Shown one piece after another: positions 1-7,932 of a stretch of 64,000 nucleotides of DNA (within the stretch, counting starts at the first letter, position 1; every line of letters starts with the position of its first letter). Location: NCBI RefSeq assembly GCF_900107835.1, contig NZ_FNRG01000013.1, positions 1 to 64,000 of the forward strand, given 5' to 3'. The translations under genes and the position numbers were made by a program. The stretch comes from Oribacterium sp. KHPX15. Lineage in GTDB: Bacteria; Bacillota; Clostridia; Lachnospirales; Lachnospiraceae. The notes below the pieces were generated by a model. That model ran no database searches and had not been told where the DNA came from. It was given only the letters and a program-made list of their open reading frames with translations.

Positions 1-162
1 CTCGTGAAATGCGACACAGAGTACCGCAACTTCTATCACTCCAAGTATAAAGAAGTGAACAGGCATCAACACAAACGTGCACTCGCATTAACTGCCCGTA
101 AATTTGTGCGGTTAATCTTTCGACTGCTGAAAGATAATCGCCTATATCGAGCAGCGGAATAA
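1..162 (+). mobile_element. IS110-family transposase, C-terminal end (partial)
   Basis: An open frame enters from the left edge and stops at TAA 160-162. Its last 53 residues are basic and include HKRALALTARKFVRLIF and LLKDNRLY, which resemble the C-terminal end of IS110/IS116/IS902 (DEDD) transposases. The N-terminal RuvC-like DEDD half lies outside the window, so activity cannot be judged. IS110 elements usually lack terminal inverted repeats, and no clear right end is visible after the stop. Family assignment rests on this short tail only. Confidence 0.7.
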
Positions 163-550
163 GAACTTATTCCTGTTGCTAATACCACCTGCTTCAAAAA
201 AGCTGAAATCGCAGGGTTTATTAAGGTTACCCTTTTTCCAGCAAATGATGCAGAAAATATATCAAAACATTATTATTTTTCACTTGACATCACACCGCTG
301 GACTTTGAATCTATATGATAAAGTTAGTCATGATTACCTTTTGTTAGTATCCGCTAACCTGTATCGCGTAAAAAATGGCTACCTGACATTTGGAAAAACA
401 TATCTGACAAATGTCAAATAACCTGCTGATGCAATGATTTATTCATTCCGGCTATCGCTCTGATATCCGATCGTTTTATCAATCGACCCTTATCATTGAT
501 GCCATCTGATTTCTTAATTCCGGTTATCGCCTTGATATCCGATCGTTTGA
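163..550. other. Intergenic, IS right flank to feoA 3' end
   Basis: There is no convincing gene here. The one 81-codon frame has no ribosome site and a composition unlike its neighbours. The stretch is AT-rich and carries a 9-bp inverted repeat (TGACATTTG 384-392 with CAAATGTCA 408-416). Its right part is a diverged duplicate of the feoA 3' end, listed separately. The right boundary of the IS110 element probably falls within it. Confidence 0.5.
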
Positions 551-580
551 TCATTCAACCATTATTTTTGATGCCATCTG
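445..580. repeat. 72-bp direct duplication of the feoA 3' end
   Basis: Bases 445-508 and 517-580 align without gaps at an offset of exactly 72 bp, with about 9 mismatches in 64. The right copy contains the last codons and stop of feoA. The left copy keeps the corresponding stop position (479-481) but has drifted. The sequence between them (509-516) is not repeated. This looks like an old tandem duplication at the gene end. Confidence 0.75.
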
Positions 581-769
581 GCTTGTTATCCCGAGCCTGG
601 TCTCTTTGATGTTGACGATGATGTTGCCGTCCCCGGTGTCTGAAATGACCTGAACCTCTTCCCCCGGCACAAATCCGAGATCCGCAAGATGCTGTTTCAT
701 GTCTTCTTTTCCGGTCACCCGCGCAATCAAATGTTTACCGCCTGCCCCGACCATGGATAATGGCAACAT
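551..769 (-). CDS. feoA: FeoA-type ferrous iron transport accessory protein
   Basis: FeoA is a small cytosolic SH3-like protein that assists the FeoB ferrous iron permease. The 72-residue product has the family pattern: GGKHLIARVTG, then a HLADLGFVPGEEVQVI turn, then GNIIVNIKETRLGI and a hydrophobic end. A GTG farther upstream (793) would add 8 residues, but GGGAGG at 776-781 sits 6 bases before the ATG at 769, so that ATG is the start. No feoB is visible; it could lie beyond the IS110 remnant. It is divergent from a DtxR-type regulator, with palindromic operator-like sequence between, so iron repression is likely. Confidence 0.88.
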   Translation of the reverse strand: MLPLSMVGAGGKHLIARVTGKEDMKQHLADLGFVPGEEVQVISDTGDGNIIVNIKETRLGITSQMASKIMVE

Positions 770-880
770 ATAAACCTCCCTGTCAATTGACACACGCCAA
801 ATTATTTAAAAGATGGTGTGCATTTGATGATACTTCATCCCTGACACTTTACATTACTAAAATACATGTTAAAATTAGCA

Positions 881-923
881 TTGACTAACTCAAAAGTCAA
901 TAGTCACGACTAACTAAAGTTAG
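881..923. promoter_or_regulatory. Candidate iron-regulator operators between feoA and dtxR-like gene
   Basis: Two inverted repeats lie in the divergent promoter region. CTAACT-AA-AGTTAG (910-923) has perfect 6-bp arms and resembles half-sites bound by DtxR/IdeR proteins (TTAGG/CCTAA-like). TTGACT (881-886) pairs with AGTCAA (895-900). The position between feoA and its probable regulator supports a metal-responsive operator, but binding is inferred. Confidence 0.5.
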
Positions 924-985
924 GTATTACTAATAGTAAAAATTATGTATTTTATAAAATTTTTATAAATTGAAAGGTGGTAACT

Positions 986-1429
986 ATGAAAGCTTACGAA
1001 ACCCACGAATCTTCCGAGAACTATCTGGAGAGTATCCTGATGCTTTCCATGGATCATAAGGTGGTTCGTTCCATTGATATAGCTAACATGCTGAGTTTTT
1101 CAAAGCCTTCGGTATCTGTAGCTATGAAACGTCTTCGTGAGGAAGGGATGATCCTTGTTGACGAAAACGGCTACATTACCCTAACCGATGCCGGCATGGC
1201 TATCGCCAAGGGAACTTACGAAAAGCATGTTGTCATAACAAATCTTCTTGTTGATATGGGTGTTAACGCCTACACCGCAGGTCAGGATGCCTGCCGCATC
1301 GAGCATGTGCTGAGCCCGGAGACATTCGCCCGCATCAAGGAGTACTACCTGAAGTCTCACCCGGAAGGAGTTCCGGAACTTGACACAATCCTAGAGTTTC
1401 AGCAGACGAAGCCGTTTTTCAATAAATGA
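986..1429 (+). CDS. DtxR/IdeR-type iron-dependent transcriptional repressor
   Basis: This cytosolic 147-residue metalloregulator has an N-terminal winged helix (SIDIANMLSFSKPSVSVAMKRLREEG is the recognition region) and a dimerisation/metal domain. The metal motif reads DACRIEH. It matches the Cys-x-x-Glu-His set of DtxR/IdeR rather than the Glu ligand of manganese-type MntR, so iron is the likely co-repressor. There is no C-terminal SH3 domain, which is common in short Firmicute members. The start is ATG 986 with AAAGGTGG at 973-980; a GTG at 977 overlaps the ribosome site. It is divergent from feoA, its probable target. Confidence 0.85.
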   Translation: MKAYETHESSENYLESILMLSMDHKVVRSIDIANMLSFSKPSVSVAMKRLREEGMILVDENGYITLTDAGMAIAKGTYEKHVVITNLLVDMGVNAYTAGQDACRIEHVLSPETFARIKEYYLKSHPEGVPELDTILEFQQTKPFFNK

Positions 1430-1451
1430 ACATAAAATATCATAGCCAATA

Positions 1452-1753
1452 TGACTTAAAACATTTAATTCCCCGGGTGAGTCAAATATCATGGAGTGTT
1501 TCTATGACCGCACTTTAAATATCTTAAAATTGAGTCAACCATTTTAATGAAATAAATTGACCTACATTTCAGTAATAATCGATATGAGTCAATTCAAGCG
1601 CTAAGTTTTTTTGACCTCAATTTTCAGATATCTTCTAGTGAGTCAAACATCGATTTTTTACAGAATGATTCAAAATCTTATAATCCACAAACTGAGTCAT
1701 ATCTACAAACATAATGTATGACTACTGTTTTACTATTGCTCAAAATGAGTCAA
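1452..1753. repeat. Phased TGAC/GAGTCA array 1 (diverged spacers)
   Basis: GAGTCA occurs at 1479, 1532, 1586, 1640, 1694 and 1747 (steps 53, 54, 54, 54, 53). TGAC, counted at its GAC, occurs at 1453, 1506, 1559, 1613 and 1720, with a mutated TGAT at 1667. The two motifs alternate every 26-27 bp in opposite orientation. Sequence between motifs is AT-rich and not conserved from unit to unit. The array fills the convergent gap between the DtxR-like gene and the P1B ATPase gene. Confidence 0.85.
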
Positions 1754-1782
1754 TTTATTGATTCTAAAATTAATTCAAATCA

Positions 1783-1831
1783 AAATGGACTGTAACACCG
1801 GAAATGTTTCTGGTGCTACAGTCCATTTTTT
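1783..1831. terminator. Bidirectional intrinsic terminator
   Basis: The inverted repeat AAATGGACTGTA...TACAGTCCATTTTTT has a 5-bp continuation (CACC with GGTG) and T/A tracts on both sides. It lies just after the ATPase stop (1847) on the minus strand and at the end of array 1 on the plus strand, so it can serve both convergent transcripts. Confidence 0.85.
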
Positions 1832-1846
1832 GAGTTTGATTTACCA

Positions 1847-3769
1847 TTATTCTCTCTTCAAAAGTCGCATGGCGTTCAATATGCAAATAACCGAGACTCC
1901 GACGTCGCCGAAAACTGCGGCCCACATGTTGGCGATACCGAGGGCGCCGAGGATCAAAACCACCAGCTTTACGATGAGAGCAAAGGTAATGTTCTGCATC
2001 GCGATGCTCACGGTGCGGCGGGCGATGCGGATGGTTGTGGGTATGCGTCGCAGGTCATCGTCCATGATGACAACGTCCGCTGCGTCAATTGCTGCGTCGG
2101 ATCCGATGGAGCCCATGGCGATTCCGATATCGGCTCTTGCAAGAACCGGAGCGTCATTGATTCCGTCTCCGATGAAGGCAAGTTCCGCCTTGCCGTCCTT
2201 GTGGCCCTTCAGATCCAGAGCCCCGATGAGTTCCTCAACCTTTGAAACCTTATCCTGAGGAAGCAGCTCCGCAAAGGTCCGGTCAACCCCCAGCTCTTTT
2301 CCGACTGCTTCTCCCACTTCTTTTCTGTCGCCGGTGAGCATGACAATGCTCTCGACTCCTGCACTCTTCATTTCTCTGATGGCTTCCCTTGCCTCAGGCT
2401 TCACTTCGTCTTTGATGAGTATGGCACCGAGATATCTGACACCCTCGCCTTCCGATACAGCAACATAGGAAACGGTTGCTGACGGGTCGTTGACCCCGGC
2501 ATAAGTGACCCCAACGGAGTCCATGAGCTTATCGTTTCCGATGTAGATCTTTTTCCCCTCGGCGGTGGCCACAAGACCCCGGCCGGTGACATTATCAACA
2601 TCTGTCACGAGATTGGTGTTTAATGTCAACCCCGGCAGTTCCTCGCTGAGTTCTTCGCGAATGGACTTCGCGATGGGGTGGTTACTCATGCCTTCGGCAA
2701 GGGCTGCTGCCTTCAGAACCTCGGCGCGGTCAACGCCTGCTGCCGTCTCGACGCCGGTAACCTTGAAGTTTCCTTTTGTGAGGGTTCCCGTTTTGTCGGA
2801 AACCACGGTGTTAAGCTTTGCGAGAAGCTCAAGGTAGTTGGAGCCCTTGATGAGGACTCCGTTTGCGCTGGCGGCTCCGATGCCTCCGAAGAAGGAAAGC
2901 GGAATGGAGATCACGAGGGCGCAGGGGCAGGACACAACCAGGAAGGTGCAGGCGCGGTAGAACCAGGTTGCGGGATCGTGGGTGATCAGTGACGGCAGCA
3001 CCGCAAGGGCAATGGCGGAGTACACCACGATGGGGGTGTAAACCCGCGCGAATCTGGTGATGAAATTCTCGGTTTTTGACTTCTTTTCGGAAGCATTCTC
3101 AACCAGCTCCAGGATTTTCGTAACCGTGGAATCCTCGAAGGCTTTTGTCGCCCTAACCTTCAGAAGGCCGTCGCCGTTGATGCAGCCGGATATAATCTGG
3201 TCGCCTTTTCTCACACTTCGTGGCACGGGTTCACCCGTCAATGCCGCGGTATTCACAAGTGACTCTCCGCTCAGCACTTCGCCGTCCACCGGTATCTTGT
3301 CGCCGGCCCTGATGATGAGAACATCCCCGACTTCAACCTCGTCCGGGTCGATAGTCTCGACAGTTCCGTCTTCCCGCTCCACGTGAGCCTCCTCCGGAAC
3401 TATCTCCATAAGATGGGAAATGCTTCTTCTGGACTTTCCTACTGCATACTTCTGGAACCACTCGCCCACCTGATAGAAAACCATAACTGCTACGGCTTCG
3501 GAATTTTCTCCTGTGACAAATGCTCCCGCCGTGGCGATAGTCATGAGCAGGGACTCATCCATGGGCTGCCGGTTTTTGATTCCGAGAAGCGCTTTCTTCA
3601 CAACCGGATAGCCGCTCATGAGATATGGGATGAGGTAAAGAATGAAGCTGTACAGCTTGTTCTCAAAAATCACCTGGCAAAGGCCGGTCTTGTCAACTAT
3701 CAGCATCAGGAAAAACACCGCGATGCCGGCGAGGATTTTATTCAGTTCCTTTTTCAGTTTCTTTTCCAT
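1847..3769 (-). CDS. cadA: Zn/Cd/Pb-exporting P1B-type ATPase
   Basis: This membrane pump drives out divalent soft metals at the cost of ATP. Visible signatures are the CPC metal motif in a membrane helix (SCPCALVIS, residues 280-288), the phosphorylation site DKTGTLT (Asp325), TGEP (residues 179-182), an HP motif (SNHPIAKS) and GDGINDAP. The last helices carry K and D-x-G residues (NITFALIVKL, FGDVGVSV) as in ZntA/CadA (P1B-2). At 640 residues it starts almost directly with a membrane helix and lacks the usual N-terminal HMA domain, which is encoded by the gene upstream. It is the last gene of an ArsR - HMA - ATPase operon. Exact metal preference is inferred. Confidence 0.92.
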   Translation of the reverse strand: MEKKLKKELNKILAGIAVFFLMLIVDKTGLCQVIFENKLYSFILYLIPYLMSGYPVVKKALLGIKNRQPMDESLLMTIATAGAFVTGENSEAVAVMVFYQVGEWFQKYAVGKSRRSISHLMEIVPEEAHVEREDGTVETIDPDEVEVGDVLIIRAGDKIPVDGEVLSGESLVNTAALTGEPVPRSVRKGDQIISGCINGDGLLKVRATKAFEDSTVTKILELVENASEKKSKTENFITRFARVYTPIVVYSAIALAVLPSLITHDPATWFYRACTFLVVSCPCALVISIPLSFFGGIGAASANGVLIKGSNYLELLAKLNTVVSDKTGTLTKGNFKVTGVETAAGVDRAEVLKAAALAEGMSNHPIAKSIREELSEELPGLTLNTNLVTDVDNVTGRGLVATAEGKKIYIGNDKLMDSVGVTYAGVNDPSATVSYVAVSEGEGVRYLGAILIKDEVKPEAREAIREMKSAGVESIVMLTGDRKEVGEAVGKELGVDRTFAELLPQDKVSKVEELIGALDLKGHKDGKAELAFIGDGINDAPVLARADIGIAMGSIGSDAAIDAADVVIMDDDLRRIPTTIRIARRTVSIAMQNITFALIVKLVVLILGALGIANMWAAVFGDVGVSVICILNAMRLLKRE

Positions 3770-3838
3770 AGGTCAGTAATTCCTCTACTGTCACTCTTCT
3801 GTATGTCTTATTGATGACTAAGATCATCGATATAAATC

Positions 3839-3879
3839 AACCACCGGAGACGGTTCTGAAAGAATCATCTCCGGTGGTT
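3839..3879. repeat. Palindrome related to the GGGGACGGTTCT family
   Basis: AACCACCGGAGA (3839-3850) pairs with TCTCCGGTGGTT (3868-3879) around an ACGGTTCT-containing loop. It lies between the HMA gene and the ATPase gene. The sequence resembles the perfect palindrome at 36275-36326. There is no U-tract on the minus strand, so it is more likely an mRNA-stabilising or processing hairpin than a terminator. Confidence 0.65.
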
Positions 3880-3893
3880 TGCTCAATATTTCG

Positions 3894-4109
3894 TCAGATC
3901 TCAACAGAAAAATCCGGCTCGATCTTCTTTCCTGTCTCGATGGCAAGCTTCAGAATGTCATCGAACTTCTCATCATCGGCATCGAGAGTAAACTTCTGCA
4001 TGACAAAGTTAACCTTTGCATCATTAACACCCTCAAGCTTCTTTACTGCTTCCTCAACCTTTGCCGCACAGTTTGCACAATCGATTTCACACTTGAATTT
4101 CTTCTTCAT
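3894..4109 (-). CDS. Free-standing heavy-metal-associated (HMA) domain protein
   Basis: This 71-residue ferredoxin-fold metal carrier has the CxxC site in IDCANCAAKVEEAVKKLEG, followed by the usual beta-alpha-beta order. It lies between a metal sensor and a P1B ATPase that lacks its own HMA domain, so it probably hands Zn/Cd to the pump, or replaces the lost regulatory domain in trans. ATG 4109 is preceded by GGAGA about 8 bases upstream. A copper chaperone (CopZ-like) is the main alternative, but the neighbouring ATPase is of the Zn type. Confidence 0.88.
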   Translation of the reverse strand: MKKKFKCEIDCANCAAKVEEAVKKLEGVNDAKVNFVMQKFTLDADDEKFDDILKLAIETGKKIEPDFSVEI

Positions 4110-4150
4110 AACATGTCTCCGTTTCTTTAATTTATATCACATCCTGTTTT

Positions 4151-4483
4151 TTAATCTTCTTCTATATGCTCTTTGCCCATTGCAATAATCATCTTCACGT
4201 GGTCATCCGCCAGGCTGTAATACATCGCTTTTCCGTCTCGTCTCGACTTGATAAGCTTGCTGGTCTTCAGAATCTTCAGCTGATGAGATATGGCGGACTG
4301 ATTCATTTCGAGATCATCGCAGATTTCCGTAACATTCTTCTCTCCCTGAAAAAGCTCGTAAAGAATCTTTATGCGGGTGGAATCTCCGAAGATCTTGAAA
4401 AGCTCCGCCAGGTCGCTAAGCTCATCTTCCGAAACATTCTGTATAAAATGATTTATATTGTCACTACTGTAATCTCCGGACAT
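4151..4483 (-). CDS. ArsR/SmtB-family metal-sensing repressor (CzrA/SmtB-like)
   Basis: This 110-residue winged-helix dimer has the recognition region VTEICDDLEMNQSAISHQLKILK. The C-terminal helix DDHVKMIIAMGKEHIEE has the D-x-H ... H-x-x-E spacing of the alpha-5 zinc site of SmtB and CzrA, with 11 residues between the two histidines. The alpha-3 ELCVCD cysteine motif of CadC is absent. It therefore most likely senses Zn (or Co) and derepresses the HMA and ATPase genes downstream. The ribosome site is AGAGGTG. Confidence 0.9.
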   Translation of the reverse strand: MSGDYSSDNINHFIQNVSEDELSDLAELFKIFGDSTRIKILYELFQGEKNVTEICDDLEMNQSAISHQLKILKTSKLIKSRRDGKAMYYSLADDHVKMIIAMGKEHIEED

Positions 4484-4601
4484 TTACACCTCTTTCCTTT
4501 ACACGCTGCCTCAGCTACAAATGAGCAATTTTCAAATGAATCATTATTCATATGAATATATTATCATATGTTTTGCTTTTGTCAATATATCTTTCGGCAA
4601 C

Positions 4602-4640
4602 AAAAAAACTGCCACCGGATTTAATGATCTGATGGCAGTG
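4602..4640 (-). terminator. Intrinsic terminator
   Basis: On the minus strand ACTGCCA ... TGGCAGT is followed by seven T residues. It lies 6 bases after the stop of the cell-wall-repeat protein gene, ahead of the ArsR promoter region. Confidence 0.85.
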
Positions 4641-4645
4641 ACTTA

Positions 4646-6427
4646 TTATTTATTTGTCATCCAGCAATCCTCCTCCGCGTCATACCGGAGACTGCCGTAT
4701 GAGACATTTTCACACGTGGTGCCGTCGGTGCCAATGCTGTATTCCGCGTGCTCATACTCTATACGGTTCTTGTTCGGAACCGAGAAGTTGTAACCCTCCT
4801 CCTCGAACAGCATAACCTCACCCTCATCCTTCGAGAACCTGAAAATGATACCCGTGCTTTCGGTGCCGGTGGTGCGGCCGGTAGTACCGTAGGCGTCTAT
4901 CATATACGGCGTACGGCCATTGTTGACAACGGAACCCATCTGGTAGTCCGGCATAATGGTATCCCGCCAGTACATGGTGGCAGCCAACTGGATGCCCCTG
5001 TCCGTTTCGATACGATAGAGCCTGAGTCCCGTCATGACCGGTGCCGAAAAATCATAAAACTTATAAGTCTCGTAGCCATCCGTGAACCACCACTCCGCAT
5101 GATAGTTGTAGCCGTTATCGAAGAAAGCATCGGCTCCCTCCTCCTTATCGTCGGGAGCATTGGTCTTCCCTTCTTCCGCCTCAAAATGATCATATGACAC
5201 GGTCATGACCACCATGTCCTTGGAACCGTCGCCATTGAAATCATCGTAAATATAATCCATGACTGCATCAGGGGTAAATTCATATACGGCCTCCACCAGA
5301 TCCCGGGGAGTGTACTCCTTCGCCTTATCGGGATAGTCCTGCGGATTCCTCTCGATAACATCATTCCGCTTGCCCGAATTGTTGGCCTCAATTCTCATTG
5401 CCTTTCGGTACTCGTAAATCTCGCCGATCCGTTCGTAGTAGTCCGTAAGCACCGTCATGGGATAGACAGCCTCGCCATAAGAAATCCAGAAATCCGTGAC
5501 TCTTGCAACCTCGGAATCATTGGCCGGCTTTCCGTCAATCTCCCGGAGACCGATATCCTTAACTTTTCCGAACTCACCGTCGGCATCAAACCCGTAAATT
5601 CTGTGTTTACTAATGCCGTCGTGGGCAACAACATACTCTTCGCCCCCATTCAGGGTTTCCGTGGAAACCGAATAGACCATCGGGTTTCCGTTGCCGCCCA
5701 TAACATCGTCAACATAGTTCACCAGCTCTTCATTTTTGTAACCATACACCCTGAAGTGATACTTCTCCTCCTTGGGATCAAGATACCCCACCAGCATCTC
5801 ATCCAGTCCGTCACGATTAAAATCAATGAGCTTTATAAGCCCGATTCCCGTTATGTCATGGTACTTGTCAGCGTCCTGAGCATTGACATCGGAACTCTTC
5901 ACTCCGGTCTTCCCCAGCTTTTTCTCAAGCTTCAGGATCTCATTATAATAAGCGCCGTAGGCCTGACCCGTCATGCTGATGACTTCTCCGTTTTTGTCAA
6001 CACTTCGGCCGTCGGGTGTGACAGTATCCTTAAGCATTTTTCCGTCTTCGTCCACGTAGTAAATGTCATCGATCCACTGGTCTGTCAGAGGTTCGTGATC
6101 CTCATCAAGATAGTACCACTCACCGTCTCGCTGTACCCATCCCGTATCCTTTTCGGGATCAATGTTTTCCTCCGGCTGCTCCGTTTCTTCGTTTATGAGA
6201 TTCTCAATGGAGGCCGGCAGATCCAGCTCATCCACCGATTCTATGTCCTTCTGTTTTCTCAGATATTTTATCAGTAACTGAGAGTCACTAAGGTAAAATC
6301 CGGCGCCCACGATGACGAGAAGAAGAACGACAATCCCTGCAAGGATCTTGCCCTTCCCGGTCTTCTTACGCGGATTTTTGTCTTTAGGTTTTCTGTCGGG
6401 ATTTTTCCCGTACAGGTTTTGCTGCAT
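4646..6427 (-). CDS. Membrane-anchored protein with cell-wall-binding-type repeats
   Basis: This 593-residue protein has a basic cytosolic start and a membrane helix near residues 29-48 with no lipobox or evident signal cleavage. An acidic linker follows. Two choline/glucan-binding-type repeats come next (GWVQRDGEWYYLDEDHEP and WIDDIYYVDEDGKMLKD, about residues 96-135), and then a large extracytoplasmic region. That region has two calcium-binding-loop-like stretches, DFNRDGLDE and DDFNGDGSKD, typical of FG-GAP or EF-hand-like surface proteins. Enzymatic function is not recognisable. It is probably a surface protein that contacts cell-wall polymer. ATG 6427 follows AGAGGAG. It is transcribed alone. 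Confidence 0.75.
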   Translation of the reverse strand: MQQNLYGKNPDRKPKDKNPRKKTGKGKILAGIVVLLLVIVGAGFYLSDSQLLIKYLRKQKDIESVDELDLPASIENLINEETEQPEENIDPEKDTGWVQRDGEWYYLDEDHEPLTDQWIDDIYYVDEDGKMLKDTVTPDGRSVDKNGEVISMTGQAYGAYYNEILKLEKKLGKTGVKSSDVNAQDADKYHDITGIGLIKLIDFNRDGLDEMLVGYLDPKEEKYHFRVYGYKNEELVNYVDDVMGGNGNPMVYSVSTETLNGGEEYVVAHDGISKHRIYGFDADGEFGKVKDIGLREIDGKPANDSEVARVTDFWISYGEAVYPMTVLTDYYERIGEIYEYRKAMRIEANNSGKRNDVIERNPQDYPDKAKEYTPRDLVEAVYEFTPDAVMDYIYDDFNGDGSKDMVVMTVSYDHFEAEEGKTNAPDDKEEGADAFFDNGYNYHAEWWFTDGYETYKFYDFSAPVMTGLRLYRIETDRGIQLAATMYWRDTIMPDYQMGSVVNNGRTPYMIDAYGTTGRTTGTESTGIIFRFSKDEGEVMLFEEEGYNFSVPNKNRIEYEHAEYSIGTDGTTCENVSYGSLRYDAEEDCWMTNK

Positions 6428-6503
6428 TCTTCATACTCCTCTTGATACGGTCTGAACAACACTTCAGACTCTTATTAAAGATTATCACACAAGGAAAAAT
6501 ATT

Positions 6504-7187
6504 TCACCAGTGCAGGTGGTGGAGCTCCCCTTCTCTATTCAGGTCCATGAAGTTATTCTGCCTGTAGGCTTCATAAAGTAGTATCGCCACAGAATTACTG
6601 AGGTTCAGTGACCTCATCTCTCCCCACATAGGGATGCGAATGCAGGCCTTAGGATGCTTCACCAGAATCTCCTCCGGAATCCCTGCAGACTCCTTTCCGA
6701 ACATAATGTAGTCATTGGGACCGATCTTCGCATCGCTGTAAACAGTTCTGCCTTTGGTTGTTGCAAACCAGAGCTTCGGGGTTTCGATGACCTCTTTGCT
6801 CCAGCCGCTGTACTCGCAGGAGGCATTACCCTTTTCACAGCTGATGCACTCGCCGGAAGCATTACCCTCTTCACAGCTGATGCGCCCGCCGGAAGCATTA
6901 CCCTCTGCGCGGCTACTGCGCTCGTTGGAAGCATTATTTTCTTCACTGAAGAAATCATCGGCAAAACAAATCTCCGGATGCTTCTCCAGAAAATCTTCAT
7001 AATCCAGATACTCCGAAAGCTTCAGCTTCTCCCAGTAGTCCATACCGGCTCTCTTGATGTACTTGTCATTAAGCACAAATCCATAGGGTCTGATGAGATG
7101 AAGCGGCGTATTCGTCGCAACACAGGTTCTCCCTATAGCCCCGGTATTAAATGGTATTTCGGGTTCATGTAAAACTATATTCAGCAT
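6504..7187 (-). CDS. trmL: tRNA (cytidine(34)-2'-O)-methyltransferase TrmL with repeat insert
   Basis: This SpoU/TrmH-family enzyme methylates the ribose of the wobble base of certain tRNAs with SAM. The SPOUT motifs are intact: NIVLHEPEIPFNTGAIGRTC at the start, IMFGKESAGIPEEIL, and IPMWGEMRSLNLSNSVAILLYEA at the knot. Family members are usually about 150-165 residues; this one has 227. The extra length is an insert at about residues 84-131 made of four 12-residue units, each starting with (G/N)NAS, encoded by a 36-bp tandem repeat. The insert falls between the N-terminal half and the knot, so the enzyme may still fold. Confidence 0.88.
   Translation of the reverse strand: MLNIVLHEPEIPFNTGAIGRTCVATNTPLHLIRPYGFVLNDKYIKRAGMDYWEKLKLSEYLDYEDFLEKHPEICFADDFFSEENNASNERSSRAEGNASGGRISCEEGNASGECISCEKGNASCEYSGWSKEVIETPKLWFATTKGRTVYSDAKIGPNDYIMFGKESAGIPEEILVKHPKACIRIPMWGEMRSLNLSNSVAILLYEAYRQNNFMDLNREGELHHLHW
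6795..6938 (-). repeat. 36-bp in-frame tandem repeat inside trmL
   Basis: Four 36-bp units encode 12-residue repeats (consensus GNASGERISCEE, drifting at both ends). The two middle units are almost identical, and the outer ones have diverged. Because the period is a multiple of three, copy-number change would keep the reading frame. Confidence 0.9.
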
Positions 7188-7283
7188 ATATTATTCCTTA
7201 TCTATTAACGCTTTTTAAGCCGTAATATCTTATCATCGGTTTCAACCTTATTGGCTCCGTTTTTGTATTATATACATATTTCA

Positions 7284-7314
7284 GCAAAACAAAAGACCTC
7301 GCAGAAGCGAAGCC
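7284..7314 (-). terminator. Intrinsic terminator
   Basis: On the minus strand GGCTTCGC-TTCT-GCGAGGTC (8-bp stem with G-U pairs) is followed by TTTTGTTTTG. It lies 54 bases after the stop of the Uma2-like gene. Confidence 0.65.
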
Positions 7315-7368
7315 TTTGGATGTTTAGTGAAGCCTCACACGACTAAAGTCACGAGAATGCGGCGGCAA

Positions 7369-7932
7369 TTATTCAAAGATACGAGATAAATCTATCTCTA
7401 AATCCGGGTATGTATATACGGGTATTGCAGAAAGCGACGGAGAACAGTATAACTCCGGCATATAATCGTTATCCAACATGTGACGAGCTACGATCTTTTT
7501 CTGCAAATCCACTACCCAGTATTCCTCAACGCCAATTTGGGCATACACAGCCAATTTTGAAGAATAGTCATGTTTCCTTGTAGAAACTGATGTGACCTCC
7601 GCAATAAAACGTGGAGCTACGTGTATTCCATCATCTTTTATTCCTGACTTATCGCATACAACCATGACATCAGGAATAAAGAAATTGTTTTTGCTTTCAC
7701 ACAGCTCGTTGCAAAACAACCCTGCATTATCTGTGAAAACTTCACAGTCGCCATGTCTGCTTTCAATATGTTGTTCAAATGCCCGGCGAATTATGCTTAT
7801 GACTCTTTGATGTGTTATAGTTGCCACATCCGTTATCACCAAATTACCTTCTATTAATTCAGCATGTTTATCCATGTTCACAACATCATCTACGGTGTAT
7901 TTTTTAGAATCATCTCTGACAGCATTACTCAT
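7369..7932 (-). CDS. Uma2-like (DUF820) PD-(D/E)XK family protein
   Basis: The 187-residue product matches the Uma2/DUF820 pattern: YTVDDVVNM, AELIEGNLVI, HQRVISIIRRAFEQHI, FFIPDVMVVCD (the PD of the PD-(D/E)XK fold), PRFIAEVTSVSTRKHDYSSKLAVYAQIGVEEYWVVD (E-V as second acidic strand) and a hydrophobic end. These proteins are common, often multicopy, and of poorly known function; nuclease activity is assumed from the fold. An ATG at 7950 precedes GGAGG and has no ribosome site of its own. The ATG at 7932 lies 11 bases after that GGAGG and is preferred. Confidence 0.8.
   Translation of the reverse strand: MSNAVRDDSKKYTVDDVVNMDKHAELIEGNLVITDVATITHQRVISIIRRAFEQHIESRHGDCEVFTDNAGLFCNELCESKNNFFIPDVMVVCDKSGIKDDGIHVAPRFIAEVTSVSTRKHDYSSKLAVYAQIGVEEYWVVDLQKKIVARHMLDNDYMPELYCSPSLSAIPVYTYPDLEIDLSRIFE

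Noticed and set aside
176-421. 81-codon plus-strand frame after the IS110 end
   Set aside because: No ribosome site, unusual composition and overlap with a non-coding inverted repeat.
1452-1753. CRISPR array with short repeats
   Set aside because: Spacing is regular but the repeated motif is only 4-7 bases, alternates in orientation, has no 25-40 base direct repeat, and no cas genes are present.
2565-2992. Long plus-strand frames opposite the P1B ATPase and other GC-richer genes
   Set aside because: They are mirror frames of well-conserved proteins and lack ribosome sites.
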